Shown here: piece after piece, positions 41,198 through 50,699 of the stretch
Layout: every line of letters starts with the position of its first letter
How positions within the stretch are numbered: position 1 is the stretch's first letter
Assembly (NCBI GenBank): GCA_017540605.1
Contig: JAFYAS010000019.1
Coordinates: 1-59,011 of the forward strand
Source of the DNA: Lachnospiraceae bacterium
GTDB lineage: Bacteria; Bacillota; Clostridia; Lachnospirales; Lachnospiraceae
Length of the DNA stretch: 59,011 bases
Direction of reading: 5' to 3'
Notes under the pieces: model-generated
What the model saw: only the letters and a program-made list of their open reading frames with translations
Told to the model about the DNA's origin: nothing
The model's database searches: none
Made by a program: the position numbers and the translations under genes

Positions 41198-44100
41198 ATG
41201 AAGGCAACTGTTGAGCAGTATGCGAAGGGCGATTTCCAATTCAATAGACCCGAGATCATTTTATCCGAGCAGAGCATTAAACTTAAGGTGGAGGCCGGAA
41301 GTGTTTATACGGGATCATTGTCGCTTTCAAATACAAGCGATACGAAGATGAAGGTCATGGCCTATGATGACAAGTATCTGTTTACCTTCGATCAGCATAT
41401 CTTTGTAGATCGTGTCTGCAATATCACATATCACTTCGATGGAACACATTTTGAACAGGGTAAGACCATCCGCGGCAATATCAATATCATTACCGAGGGC
41501 GGTGAATTTGTGATCCCTTATTTGGTGGAGATAGTGCCACCCTATGTGAGTACCTCTATGGGTCCCGTGAAGGATATGTTCCAGTTTGCAACGCTTGCTG
41601 AGAGATCCTGGAGTGAGGCTTTAAGACTTTTTGAATCCGAGGATTTTGAGAATACATTTTTGGCAGGACAGCCCCAATTAGAAAAGATATTTGACAGCTT
41701 GAAGATCAGTCTTTCAGCGAATCAGGCGTTGGAGGAATTCTTGGTATTCATCCACAAGAAAAAGGTATTGAGCCTTTCTATGTCCCCTGAGAGTATCAAC
41801 ATCGACAGACCCGAAAAAAGATACGCAGGACGCGTAAGGATCACAAGAAATACATGGGGTTTTACCAATACCCTGGTTTATACTGATGTGCCGTTTATCA
41901 CGGTTTCAAAGCCTCTTATATCAAGCGAGGATTTCTTTGGCAATGATTACTCACTTGAGTATTTTATTGAGCCTTCGCTTTTAGAGGGTGATGTCAATGT
42001 AGGGCATATCTACATCGAGAATGTGTATCAGAAGCTTTCCTGTGAGATCATAGTGGGCACAGAGGGTGAGAAGATTGTTCCAAAAAGAAACAACGAGCAG
42101 AGATATCGTTATAAGTCAACTATTGTCAAGCTCGTAGAGAGCTATATAGATTTTAGAATTGGAAGACTTTCGGCTCCGGAGTATATCGAAAGATCCCTGT
42201 CAACTCTTACTGAGCTTGTGAAGCTTAAGCCTGACAATAAGCTTTTCAGACTTGGAGTTCTTCATATGCAGCTTTTAACCGGAGAGGTGGAATATGTAAA
42301 GCAGGAATGCAAGCGTATGGAAGCTGATGATGTGGGTATCATCCATGGTGATAAGGAATCCTGCTATTATCAGTATATTAAGTCAGTTCTTACCAAGGAT
42401 CCCGATGCTGTGAGGAAGGCGGCTTCTATGGTAAAGAGATATTTAGATGCCGACGACCCTGATCTTTTTTACTATTGGCTGTATATGCATGTAGCTGAAG
42501 AATTCAAGGATGATCAGACCGCATTATACAGACTTATCGAAAGACTCTACAATGCGGGCAAGAGAAGCCCCATTATGTATATAGAGATCTGCGATCTCTT
42601 CAATCAGGAGCCCTTGATGTTCAGAAAGCTGACTGCTCTTGAACAGAGTGCTATTCATTGGGGTATCAGGGAGGATTTTGTATCTGCTGAGGTTAAACAG
42701 ACCTATGTCCTTTTGGCAGGCAGGGAAAAGGGCTTCAACAAAAAAATTTTCAGAAATCTTGAGACCATTTACGGGGAGAATGCCTCCATTGATTGCTTAA
42801 AGGTTATGACCTCTATGCTTATTTCCGGCAATCAATTAGGCCATGAATACAATAAATATTATTCGCTTGCCATCGATGAATCTCTAAGGATCATCGGGCT
42901 TAACGAGTGCTTTCTTCGAAGCATGGATCTTAAGAAGTATAACAAGATTCCATATCCGGTACTTAAGTACCTGAATTATAAGAATACATTGACAGAAAAA
43001 GAGACGGCGTATCTTTACGCCAATATCATCACCAACAAGGATGAATATGTCAATATCTATCACGACTATATAGGCAATATCGAGGCCTTTATGGGAGAAC
43101 AGATATTGAAGGGTAATATGAGCGATGACCTCTGCGTGATCTACGAGGAATTCCTGGATCCTGCGCAGGTGAGCGAAAAATATGCCTTCCAGCTTATAAA
43201 TATCATTTTCAAGAGAAAGCTTATCGTTGCCAATTCTCATATACGCTCCGTTGCCGTAAAGCACAGAGAGCTGGCAAAGGAGGTTATAGTTCCGGTGATA
43301 GACGGAGTGGCTTATATTGAGCTTATCACGGATACCGCCGCTATCGCTTTACTTGATGAATATGGAAACAGGTATATCAGCACCATTCCCTATAGGCTTG
43401 AGAAGCTTGTGGAGGAAAGGTTCTACATTGATATCTGTTACAAATACAGTCCCTTTGATTATAGGCTTTTGCTTTATCTTCATGCCAATGCTAAAAAGCT
43501 TATGGGACAGAATATACAGGAGATCAATCTCGCTAGAGAGCTGATACATAAAAAAGAGCTTTCGTCTGTTAAGCGCGAGGAAGCTTTAGTAGCTATGATC
43601 CGCTACTATGATGCCCATTATGACAGCTCCATTCTTCAGCGTTATCTTGATCTGGTCAATGAAAATGATGTGACCGCCGAGGAGAGCTGCTATATCATTT
43701 CCCTGATGATACAGGAGGGGCTTTATAAGAAGGCCTATGTCCTGATCGGAAAATATGGCTTTGAGAATATTGCTGATGAAAAGCTTTTAAGGCTTGTGAG
43801 TTTCTTAACCAACGAGCCTGAGCTTATGCATGATGAGCAGCTTACTGCTATCTGTGTAAGACTATATGAGCATGATAAGTACGGGGAGACTGTGCTTCGT
43901 CATCTGACAACTCACTACAGAGGAACGACAGATGCCCTCTGTACTTTGTGGAAGCGTTCAAAGGGTGTGATCTCTGATACCAGGGAGCTGGAGGAGAATG
44001 CTTTAGCACAGCTGATGTTCACTGATCAGATATCGGATGATATATATGACATTTTCTCATCATACTACTATGGACGAAATCGTGGTATGGTGGTGAAGGG

Positions 44101-44761
44101 ATTTCTTAAGCAGACAGCCTTTCGTTATGTGATCGGCGGAGCAGTGGTGCCAAACTATATGTTTGACATCATGTATAAGGAGATAGAAAAGGAGAATCTT
44201 TCTGACGATCTTACCTCTATGGCGCTTTTGATGTATCACAGCACCGTAACAGTGCCTGCTAAGAGGTTTGATTGGGTGAGAAAGGCTACCTCGGATTTTG
44301 TGAAGAGAGATAAGATACTTCCTTTCTTCAAGAGCTTTTCGGATATAGTCAATCTTCCGGCTGATATATATTGCAAGACCTATCTTGTGCACAGGTCGGG
44401 AGTTCACAAAAAGATTCGTGTAAGCTATAGCTTTGATTCCACATCGGAGGAGTCTGATGTAAAGAAGGAGGATGTGCTTGATGAGATGCTTCCGGGTCTT
44501 TATGTCAAGGAATTCGTTGTATTCAGAGGCGAAAGACTTCTCTATGAGATTCTGGATAAAGAAGGTCAGGGTGTGACTACCCTTATCGAAAGCGATGTGC
44601 TGGCTACAGGTCAGTATGGTGATGTGGCTGAAAATCGCTTTGCATTTATAAATGAGATGCTTAAAAATCAGGAAATGATGGAGCATGATACATTGGTTGA
44701 GAATATCAGTCATTATCTCCATGTCCTTCATTTGTTTGATGAGAATCTAAAGATACTTTAA
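41198..44761 (+). CDS. DUF5717 family protein (beta-sandwich plus alpha-solenoid)
   Basis: 1187-aa protein without a signal peptide or membrane segment. The N-terminal 300 residues contain two beta-sandwich-like domains (IKLKVEAGSVYTGSLSLSN and SINIDRPEKRYAGRVRITRNTWG). The remaining 800 residues are alpha-helical and look like a TPR-type solenoid, ending in a beta part near 1090-1150. I recognise it as DUF5717. It is followed by the ASKHA-type ATPase 9 nt later, so they are surely co-transcribed and probably work together. Function unknown. Confidence 0.75.
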   Translation: MKATVEQYAKGDFQFNRPEIILSEQSIKLKVEAGSVYTGSLSLSNTSDTKMKVMAYDDKYLFTFDQHIFVDRVCNITYHFDGTHFEQGKTIRGNINIITEGGEFVIPYLVEIVPPYVSTSMGPVKDMFQFATLAERSWSEALRLFESEDFENTFLAGQPQLEKIFDSLKISLSANQALEEFLVFIHKKKVLSLSMSPESINIDRPEKRYAGRVRITRNTWGFTNTLVYTDVPFITVSKPLISSEDFFGNDYSLEYFIEPSLLEGDVNVGHIYIENVYQKLSCEIIVGTEGEKIVPKRNNEQRYRYKSTIVKLVESYIDFRIGRLSAPEYIERSLSTLTELVKLKPDNKLFRLGVLHMQLLTGEVEYVKQECKRMEADDVGIIHGDKESCYYQYIKSVLTKDPDAVRKAASMVKRYLDADDPDLFYYWLYMHVAEEFKDDQTALYRLIERLYNAGKRSPIMYIEICDLFNQEPLMFRKLTALEQSAIHWGIREDFVSAEVKQTYVLLAGREKGFNKKIFRNLETIYGENASIDCLKVMTSMLISGNQLGHEYNKYYSLAIDESLRIIGLNECFLRSMDLKKYNKIPYPVLKYLNYKNTLTEKETAYLYANIITNKDEYVNIYHDYIGNIEAFMGEQILKGNMSDDLCVIYEEFLDPAQVSEKYAFQLINIIFKRKLIVANSHIRSVAVKHRELAKEVIVPVIDGVAYIELITDTAAIALLDEYGNRYISTIPYRLEKLVEERFYIDICYKYSPFDYRLLLYLHANAKKLMGQNIQEINLARELIHKKELSSVKREEALVAMIRYYDAHYDSSILQRYLDLVNENDVTAEESCYIISLMIQEGLYKKAYVLIGKYGFENIADEKLLRLVSFLTNEPELMHDEQLTAICVRLYEHDKYGETVLRHLTTHYRGTTDALCTLWKRSKGVISDTRELEENALAQLMFTDQISDDIYDIFSSYYYGRNRGMVVKGFLKQTAFRYVIGGAVVPNYMFDIMYKEIEKENLSDDLTSMALLMYHSTVTVPAKRFDWVRKATSDFVKRDKILPFFKSFSDIVNLPADIYCKTYLVHRSGVHKKIRVSYSFDSTSEESDVKKEDVLDEMLPGLYVKEFVVFRGERLLYEILDKEGQGVTTLIESDVLATGQYGDVAENRFAFINEMLKNQEMMEHDTLVENISHYLHVLHLFDENLKIL

Positions 44762-44770
44762 GAGGTGTAT

Positions 44771-46024
44771 ATGAGAGAATTCTGCATAGGTCTGGATCTG
44801 TGCGATGCTTACTCACAGATGAGTTATTATGACGAGGAAAAGGATGAACCTGAATCCATAAGTCAGATCAACAATCCGGACACATATCTCCTTCCCAATA
44901 TCGTATTTTACGGTGAGGAGAGCAGACAATTTTATATAGGCTATGACGCCCAGACAAGACGCTTTGAGGAGCGTGGTCAGGTTGTAGAGAATATAGTGGC
45001 CAATGTTGAGAGTATCAAGGGGCATGTATTTGATGGGGACAAGGTTTCCAATAAAGAACTCTTCTTTACAATGCTTGACAGATACTTGAATGAATTCCTT
45101 GGAAGGTACAAGGAAGCAAAGGTCAAGAAGATGGTAGTAGCTGTTTATGAGTACAGAAAGGGACTTTTCTCAGCTCTCAAGGAGTGGGCAAAGCATTTTG
45201 GGCTTTCGGATGATCAGTTCGAGGTGTGTTCACATTCCAACAGTTATCTCCATTATGTGTTCCATCAGGGAGACGACATCAGAAAGAACAGTGTGGCTCT
45301 CTTTGATTACAGCACGGCGGGTATGGACTATTATCGTATCGATATCTCCAAGAAGACTCAGACTAAGATCATCAATGTGATCCATAGGGATTACAGAGCT
45401 GAAATTCCTTATTCTCTTGCAGAGGAGGGCGGCGAAAGCTTAGACAGTGAATTTGCGCGAGTAGCGAAAAGAGAGATGGAGGATACCTATATTTCTGCAG
45501 TATTCCTTACCGGTATAGGCTTTGCTGACAACTGGATGCGGGAATCTCTAAAGTCTATCTGCGGTGGGCGAAGAGTGTTCGTGGGACAGAATATCTACAC
45601 CAAGGGAGCCTGTTATGCGGCTTATAGTGGAACCAGCGTGGTTGAGAATGAATATATGATACATTCAGAGGATACCATTCCCTTTGATATCGGTATTTAT
45701 CTGGATAACAACAACAAGCAGTTTGTTCCCATAGCCATGGGATGTACCGAGTGGTACAACATGAAGGGAACCATTGAGATATTCCTTGATGAGACCAAGA
45801 AGCTTGAATTTGTCTACAGAGACAGGATAAAGAACGAGCTTGCAAGAGAGGCGGTGGAGATCCACGGACTTCCAAAGAGACCGCCAAAAACTACGAAGCT
45901 TTCTTTGACAGTTGAGTGCTACAACGAGAGAGAGGGCGCTATCATCATCAAGGATTTAGGCTTCGGGAAGCTATTCCCGACGACGAATAAGATTTACCGT
46001 AAGGAATTCACGGTAGAGAGGTAA
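44771..46024 (+). CDS. DUF5716-type actin/Hsp70-fold ATPase
   Basis: 417 aa. The N-terminus FCIGLDLCDAYSQMSYYDE matches a phosphate-1 loop, VALFDYSTAGMDYYRID the phosphate-2 loop, and VFLTGIGF plus VFVGQNIYTKGACYAAYS the adenosine and connect regions of the ASKHA (actin, sugar kinase, Hsp70) fold. The C-terminal 110 residues are beta-rich, like a substrate-binding domain. The order suits a divergent Hsp70-like chaperone. The ATG at 44771 follows GAGG by 5 nt. I believe the family is annotated DUF5716. Confidence 0.7.
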   Translation: MREFCIGLDLCDAYSQMSYYDEEKDEPESISQINNPDTYLLPNIVFYGEESRQFYIGYDAQTRRFEERGQVVENIVANVESIKGHVFDGDKVSNKELFFTMLDRYLNEFLGRYKEAKVKKMVVAVYEYRKGLFSALKEWAKHFGLSDDQFEVCSHSNSYLHYVFHQGDDIRKNSVALFDYSTAGMDYYRIDISKKTQTKIINVIHRDYRAEIPYSLAEEGGESLDSEFARVAKREMEDTYISAVFLTGIGFADNWMRESLKSICGGRRVFVGQNIYTKGACYAAYSGTSVVENEYMIHSEDTIPFDIGIYLDNNNKQFVPIAMGCTEWYNMKGTIEIFLDETKKLEFVYRDRIKNELAREAVEIHGLPKRPPKTTKLSLTVECYNEREGAIIIKDLGFGKLFPTTNKIYRKEFTVER

Positions 46025-46030
46025 GAGTTT

Positions 46031-46864
46031 ATGGGCAAAGTGATACTCTGCGAAACCAAAACTGCAAAGGAACCATTTGTTTTCTTGAACACAAAGGTCT
46101 ATGTCTATTCCTATGAGGAGTTCTGTTATTATGTTTACAACAATCAGATCCTTGTAACTATGGACATCATCGACCTTTCTCTTTGTGATTGGTTTGAAAA
46201 GCAGTTGGATCTAAAGCCCCTTGCTGATGAGCTAAAGAGCTTGATGGAGAAGGAAAGTCCTCTTGAGGATTATCTCATCAAGATATTAATGTTCAAGAAT
46301 TATTATGATGTAAATGAGATAAAAAGCTTTGTGACTGAATATGAGGCGGGTAAGCTTTTGCGTCCCAATGAAAGGGACAAGAAGATCGCAGACGGTTATC
46401 TGAAGTATAAGCGGTATACCAAGGCCATATCCATGTATAAGCAGCTTTTGGTAAACGAGGACAAGATTGCAGATCAGATATTCCTTGGAAATGTATATCA
46501 CAACATGGCTGTAGCTCTTGCCAACAATATGCAGCTCAATGAGGCAAGACTTGCATTTCTCAAAGCCTTTACATTGAACGAGAACGAGATATCCCTTCGC
46601 TCCTGCTTTATGGTTATGGCATCCTATGAGCCCGAGGATATTGTGAAGCGTGAGATGAGAAAATACCATCTTCCCGACAACTATCTTGCAGCCATCATGG
46701 AAGAGGTTGCCAATGCCAAGGAGGAGATGGAGGGTATGCAGCTTTATCATCGTCTTGAAAAGGCTATGTATAACCGTGAGCACGGTGATATGAAGGGCTA
46801 TCTAAAGCGTATAGACAGTGTTGTTTCTGAGATAAAGGAAACCTTTAGGGAACAGACTATATAG
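46031..46864 (+). CDS. TPR-like helical protein
   Basis: 277 aa, cytoplasmic. The N-terminal 100 residues form a mixed fold. The middle (about 110-200) has tetratricopeptide-like helix pairs (DGYLKYKRYTKAISMYKQLL; NMAVALANNMQLNEARLAFLKAFTL). It starts 6 nt after the ATPase gene. Presumed adaptor of the DUF5717/ASKHA module; I do not recognise the family. Confidence 0.65.
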   Translation: MGKVILCETKTAKEPFVFLNTKVYVYSYEEFCYYVYNNQILVTMDIIDLSLCDWFEKQLDLKPLADELKSLMEKESPLEDYLIKILMFKNYYDVNEIKSFVTEYEAGKLLRPNERDKKIADGYLKYKRYTKAISMYKQLLVNEDKIADQIFLGNVYHNMAVALANNMQLNEARLAFLKAFTLNENEISLRSCFMVMASYEPEDIVKREMRKYHLPDNYLAAIMEEVANAKEEMEGMQLYHRLEKAMYNREHGDMKGYLKRIDSVVSEIKETFREQTI

Positions 46865-46865
46865 T

Positions 46866-46897
46866 TTAGTCGGAGTGAAAGCTCCGACTAATCTTTT
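46866..46897 (+). terminator. Intrinsic terminator or attenuator inside the module
   Basis: TTAGTCGGAG (46866-46875) pairs with CTCCGACTAA (46882-46891), followed by TCTTTT. A second inverted repeat, CTTTATAG (46900-46907) with CTATAAAG (46921-46928), lies just before the next gene. Confidence 0.6.
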
Positions 46898-46945
46898 CAC
46901 TTTATAGGAAATGTTGTTTTCTATAAAGCAATGGAGTAATTATTA

Positions 46946-48118
46946 ATGGGTTTATTCGACATTTTTTCCTCAAAAAAGAAAAAAAAGAAGCCGGATATAG
47001 ATTACAATCTGGAGTCTGAGATCAAGGCACCCACAGTACGACTTGACAAGGCAGCCTATACGGCAGGAGATGACGTGGTGGAGGTCTGTGAGCATTTGAT
47101 AGATGCCACCTATCAGATCGAGGATATGAGGATCGAGTATGATTCTGTAAGCGACTATTATGAGGATACTCAAAAGATCGAACAGATGCCGGAGATGCTT
47201 AGAAAAGAGCTGAATGATGTGGCCATGAAGATTGAATTCCTTGAAAAGAATCAGGAGGAATTCAAGCAGCTTAAGACGAAGCTTTCAGATGATAAGTACC
47301 GATTGATGAGCAAGTATGAGGACGAGATACCGGATGTTCTTAGAAAGCTTGTGGATATGGAGGCCAGGCTTGCCGCTATTAACAGAGACATGCAGTATCT
47401 TGAGGGTGAGAAGAATTCTCAGGATATATATGTAGAGGATGCGGAGGACAGGCAATATCAGCTTAGGACTATTTCCATAACTGTTGTTATTTTGGCTTTG
47501 ATCTCTGGGGGAGTGCTTGCTTGGTTTTCCTATATGTATGTTTTTTCTCCAAGCATTCCTCTTATGCTTTTGCTCTTTGCCGTGACCTTGGTATTTGTAG
47601 CCATTTTTATGAAATACAGGGCGGAGGAATATGAGATAAAGCTTGCCCATGTGAAAAAGGCAAAGGCTATAACTCTCTTAAACAAGGTAAAGCTTAAGTA
47701 TGTAAATGCTGCAAGTACTTTAGATTATATCTATGCCAAGTACGATATCAGAAGTCTTCGTGAGCTTGAGCACCTTTGGGAGCAATATGTGGAGCTAAGA
47801 GAGGAAAGCAGAAGATTTCGTCAGAGCATCGGGGATATGAAGGTTTACTTTGATGATATGGAGAGGATCTTGAAGGAGATCAATGTGAAGGATCCCTTTA
47901 TCTGGACCTCTCAGACACGTGCCCTTCTTGATGAGAGAGAGATGGTGGAGGTAAAGCACAATCTGAATAAGAGAAGAGGAAGTATCAGAGCCATCATGGA
48001 AAAGCATGAGAATATCAGAAATGAATGTATCGCGAAGATGAAGGAGCTTGTTAAAAAGGATCCCGGTGTGATGGACAGTATCAAGGAGATACTTGCAGAT
48101 TATAGGATCACGATATAA
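46946..48118 (+). CDS. Coiled-coil protein with two membrane helices
   Basis: 390 aa. The N-terminal Lys-rich stretch is followed by a long helical coiled-coil region (about 50-165), two adjacent transmembrane helices (about 174-196 and 200-222) and a second coiled-coil region (about 230-390). The coil-TM-TM-coil layout suggests a membrane anchor with both coils in the cytoplasm. It is the last gene of the module with the DUF5717 and ASKHA proteins. No known family recognised. Confidence 0.7.
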   Translation: MGLFDIFSSKKKKKKPDIDYNLESEIKAPTVRLDKAAYTAGDDVVEVCEHLIDATYQIEDMRIEYDSVSDYYEDTQKIEQMPEMLRKELNDVAMKIEFLEKNQEEFKQLKTKLSDDKYRLMSKYEDEIPDVLRKLVDMEARLAAINRDMQYLEGEKNSQDIYVEDAEDRQYQLRTISITVVILALISGGVLAWFSYMYVFSPSIPLMLLLFAVTLVFVAIFMKYRAEEYEIKLAHVKKAKAITLLNKVKLKYVNAASTLDYIYAKYDIRSLRELEHLWEQYVELREESRRFRQSIGDMKVYFDDMERILKEINVKDPFIWTSQTRALLDEREMVEVKHNLNKRRGSIRAIMEKHENIRNECIAKMKELVKKDPGVMDSIKEILADYRITI

Positions 48119-48127
48119 GGAGAAGAT

Positions 48128-48961
48128 ATGGAGCTTATAAAGGGTTTGCCTGTAGCAAAGGCAATAAATGAAGAATTGATAAATGAAAGAGAGAAGGCGG
48201 GAGTGGTTCCAAAGCTCGCCATAGTCAGAGTAGGAGAGAGAGAGGATGATCTCGCTTATGAGAGAGGCGCTCTTAAGAAGATGGAAAAGGTAGGCTTTGA
48301 CGTTTCTGTTTTTGCTTTCCCAGCTGATATAGACAATGATAGCTTTCAGGCTGAGTTTGATAGGATAAATGAGGATGCGTCCATTGACGGAATTCTTTTG
48401 CTCCGTCCTCTTCCAAAGCATCTTGATGAAAAGGCTGTTACTGAAAGGATCGATCCTAAAAAGGATATAGACGGTATAGGTCCTATGAATCTGTTTAAGG
48501 TATTTGCAGGTGAGGACGATGGCTTTGCTCCATGTACGGCAAAGGCTGTGATAGAGATACTTGATCACTATGGCATAGATGTGACGGGAAAGGCTGTGAC
48601 TGTTGTGGGACGTTCCCTTGTGATCGGAAAGCCCGTTGCAATGATGCTTATGAAAAAGAATGCCACTGTGACTATATGCCATACTAAAACTACCGATATG
48701 CGTTCTGTATGTAAGGGAGCGGATATAGTGGTGGCTGCAGCGGGAAAAGCGAAGATGATAGATTCATCATTTTTGAAGGATGGAGCTGTTGTTATTGATG
48801 TGGGAATAAATGTAGACGAGGAAGGCAATCTCTGCGGAGATGTGGACGCTTCAAGTGTTGAGGAAATGTCAGGAAAGCTTACTCCCGTTCCCGGAGGCGT
48901 GGGTTCCGTGACCACATCTGTTTTGGCAAAGCATTTATTAAAAGCAAAATTGAGCAAATAA
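48128..48961 (+). CDS. folD: FolD-type methylene-THF dehydrogenase with altered cyclohydrolase site
   Basis: 277 aa. The NAD(P)-binding domain is intact (VVGRSLVIGKPVAMML near 160). In the catalytic domain the canonical YVxxK motif reads YERGA (44-48), so the Lys needed for cyclohydrolase activity is Ala48. The usual Gln of GILVQLPLP is also replaced (LLLRPLP, Leu92). The Asp of KDIDG (115) remains. It is thus probably a dehydrogenase that lacks the cyclohydrolase step. AAGGAG precedes the ATG. A cyclohydrolase-family gene lies three genes downstream. Confidence 0.9.
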   Translation: MELIKGLPVAKAINEELINEREKAGVVPKLAIVRVGEREDDLAYERGALKKMEKVGFDVSVFAFPADIDNDSFQAEFDRINEDASIDGILLLRPLPKHLDEKAVTERIDPKKDIDGIGPMNLFKVFAGEDDGFAPCTAKAVIEILDHYGIDVTGKAVTVVGRSLVIGKPVAMMLMKKNATVTICHTKTTDMRSVCKGADIVVAAAGKAKMIDSSFLKDGAVVIDVGINVDEEGNLCGDVDASSVEEMSGKLTPVPGGVGSVTTSVLAKHLLKAKLSK

Positions 48962-48978
48962 AAAGGAGGGCATGAACT

Positions 48979-50154
48979 ATGTACGAACCTGAGATCACAA
49001 AGGATATCATCAATGTGGGAGTTGATGATCCTGATATCACATTATTTGAGAACCAATATGAGCTTCCCGACGGAATGGCATACAACTCTTATCTCATACT
49101 TGATGAGAAGGTGTGCCTGATGGATTCGGTAGACACGGATGTTGCGGATAAGTGGTTTTCCAACCTTGAAAAATATTTGGGTGGAAGGAATATCGACTAT
49201 ATTGTAGTACAGCATATGGAGCCTGATCATTCAGGATCCCTTGCCGCATTTTTAGAAAAATATCCCGGTGCGAAGATAAAGACAAGTGCGGGTGCGAAGA
49301 ATATGATCTCTCAGTTTTTTGAGAAGGATTATTCCGATAGGATAGAGCTTATCAAGGACGGAGATACCCTTAGCCTTGGCAAGCATGAGCTTAAGTTTAT
49401 AGCTGCTCCCATGGTACATTGGCCTGAGGTTATGATGACCTATGACGCTACGGACAAGGTGCTTTTTGCTGCCGACGGCTTTGGTAAGTTTGGAGTAAAG
49501 GGCGCTGAGGCTGACGATTGGGCATGCGAGGCAAGACGTTATTATTTCAATATCGTGGGTAAGTATGGTATGCAGGTGCAAAACGTGCTTAAGAAGGTAG
49601 CTGATCTTCCCATAGAGCATATCTGCTCTCTTCACGGACCGGTGCTTCCGGAAAATGAGCCTCTTGATTTTTATATTAAAAAGTATGACACCTGGTCAAG
49701 GTATGAGCCTGAGGACGAGGGAATAGCTGTGATCTTTGCCTCTATTCATGATACAGGAACAAAGCAGGCTGCAGAAAAGCTTGCCGAGCTTCTTACTGAA
49801 AATGGAGCAAAGAAGGTTGCGGTAACAGATCTTACAAAGGATGATATCCACGAGGCTGTTGAGGACGCTTTCAGATATGATAAGCTTGTTCTCTGCGCTT
49901 CAAGCTATGATGCCGATCTTTTCCCTCCCATGAAGCAGTTTTTAAATATCCTCTTTATCAAGGGATATCAGAAGAGAAGGATTGGTATCATCGAGAATGG
50001 TTCGTGGGCGCCATCTGCGGGACGTGTGATGAAGCAGTATGTAGAGAGCTTTAAGGATTGTGAGCTTATTGAGCCCATCGTTACCATAAAGTCAAGTCTA
50101 AGGGAAGAGAACATGTTTGATCTTACGGGCTTGGCCGCCAGCCTGCTTTCGTAA
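48979..50154 (+). CDS. Flavodiiron protein (FprA-type A flavoprotein)
   Basis: 391 aa oxygen or NO reductase that protects anaerobes. The metallo-beta-lactamase-type domain has the full diiron ligand set: His79, Glu81, Asp83 and His84 (HMEPDH), His147, Asp166 and His219. The C-terminal flavodoxin domain starts near 251. GGAGGG lies 8 nt before the ATG. Co-directional with folD and the adenosyltransferase gene. Confidence 0.95.
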   Translation: MYEPEITKDIINVGVDDPDITLFENQYELPDGMAYNSYLILDEKVCLMDSVDTDVADKWFSNLEKYLGGRNIDYIVVQHMEPDHSGSLAAFLEKYPGAKIKTSAGAKNMISQFFEKDYSDRIELIKDGDTLSLGKHELKFIAAPMVHWPEVMMTYDATDKVLFAADGFGKFGVKGAEADDWACEARRYYFNIVGKYGMQVQNVLKKVADLPIEHICSLHGPVLPENEPLDFYIKKYDTWSRYEPEDEGIAVIFASIHDTGTKQAAEKLAELLTENGAKKVAVTDLTKDDIHEAVEDAFRYDKLVLCASSYDADLFPPMKQFLNILFIKGYQKRRIGIIENGSWAPSAGRVMKQYVESFKDCELIEPIVTIKSSLREENMFDLTGLAASLLS

Positions 50155-50168
50155 GATGGTGGTACTTT

Positions 50169-50699
50169 ATGGATACAGGACTTGTTCATATCTACACGGG
50201 TGAAGGAAAGGGGAAGACCACCGCTGCCATAGGGCTTTCGGTAAGATGTGCCGGAGCAGGAGGCAGTGTGTTGTTCTCACAGTTTATGAAGGGGAATGAT
50301 ACCTTTGAGCTTTTGCCGCTTAGCGATATTCCGGGTATCAGCATTTTGCGTCCATACAAGCTTTTCCCTTTTTTTAAGAATATGAGTGAGGCAGAGAAGC
50401 TTGAGCTTACCTATATACACAACGGTATGCTTAAAAAGATGATATCAGGCGTGGAGGGTGATACCTACGATATGGTGGTGCTTGATGAATTTACCTACGC
50501 TTATTCCTATGAGCTCTGCGATAAGGAGCTTGTAAAGCGGCTTTTTGATACTTCAAAGGGAAAGACAGAGCTTATTGTAACCGGAAGAAGACCTGATCCT
50601 TTTCTTCTTGAAAAAGCAGATTATATAACAGAGATGAAGGCAGTTAAGCATCCATTAAAGGATCAGGGCATAGCTGCCAGAAAGGGTATAGAATATTGA
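50169..50699 (+). CDS. cobO: Cob(I)yrinic acid a,c-diamide adenosyltransferase (CobO/BtuR)
   Basis: 176-aa ATP:corrinoid adenosyltransferase that makes adenosylcobalamin or its precursors. The P-loop GEGKGKTT is at 11-18, and the family motifs VLDEFTYAYSYEL and VTGRRPDPFLLEKADYITEM are clear. The ribosome site is weak, 14 nt after the flavoprotein stop, so translational coupling is likely. Overlaps the next gene slightly. Confidence 0.9.
   Translation: MDTGLVHIYTGEGKGKTTAAIGLSVRCAGAGGSVLFSQFMKGNDTFELLPLSDIPGISILRPYKLFPFFKNMSEAEKLELTYIHNGMLKKMISGVEGDTYDMVVLDEFTYAYSYELCDKELVKRLFDTSKGKTELIVTGRRPDPFLLEKADYITEMKAVKHPLKDQGIAARKGIEY

Noticed and set aside
44060..44731. Minus-strand ORF of 223 codons inside the DUF5717 gene
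   Set aside because: Shadow of a strong coding sequence; no start signals.
47795..48682. Minus-strand ORF of 295 codons opposite the coiled-coil and folD genes
   Set aside because: Spans two well-supported plus-strand genes and has an unnatural composition (many Ile, Leu, His, Ser).
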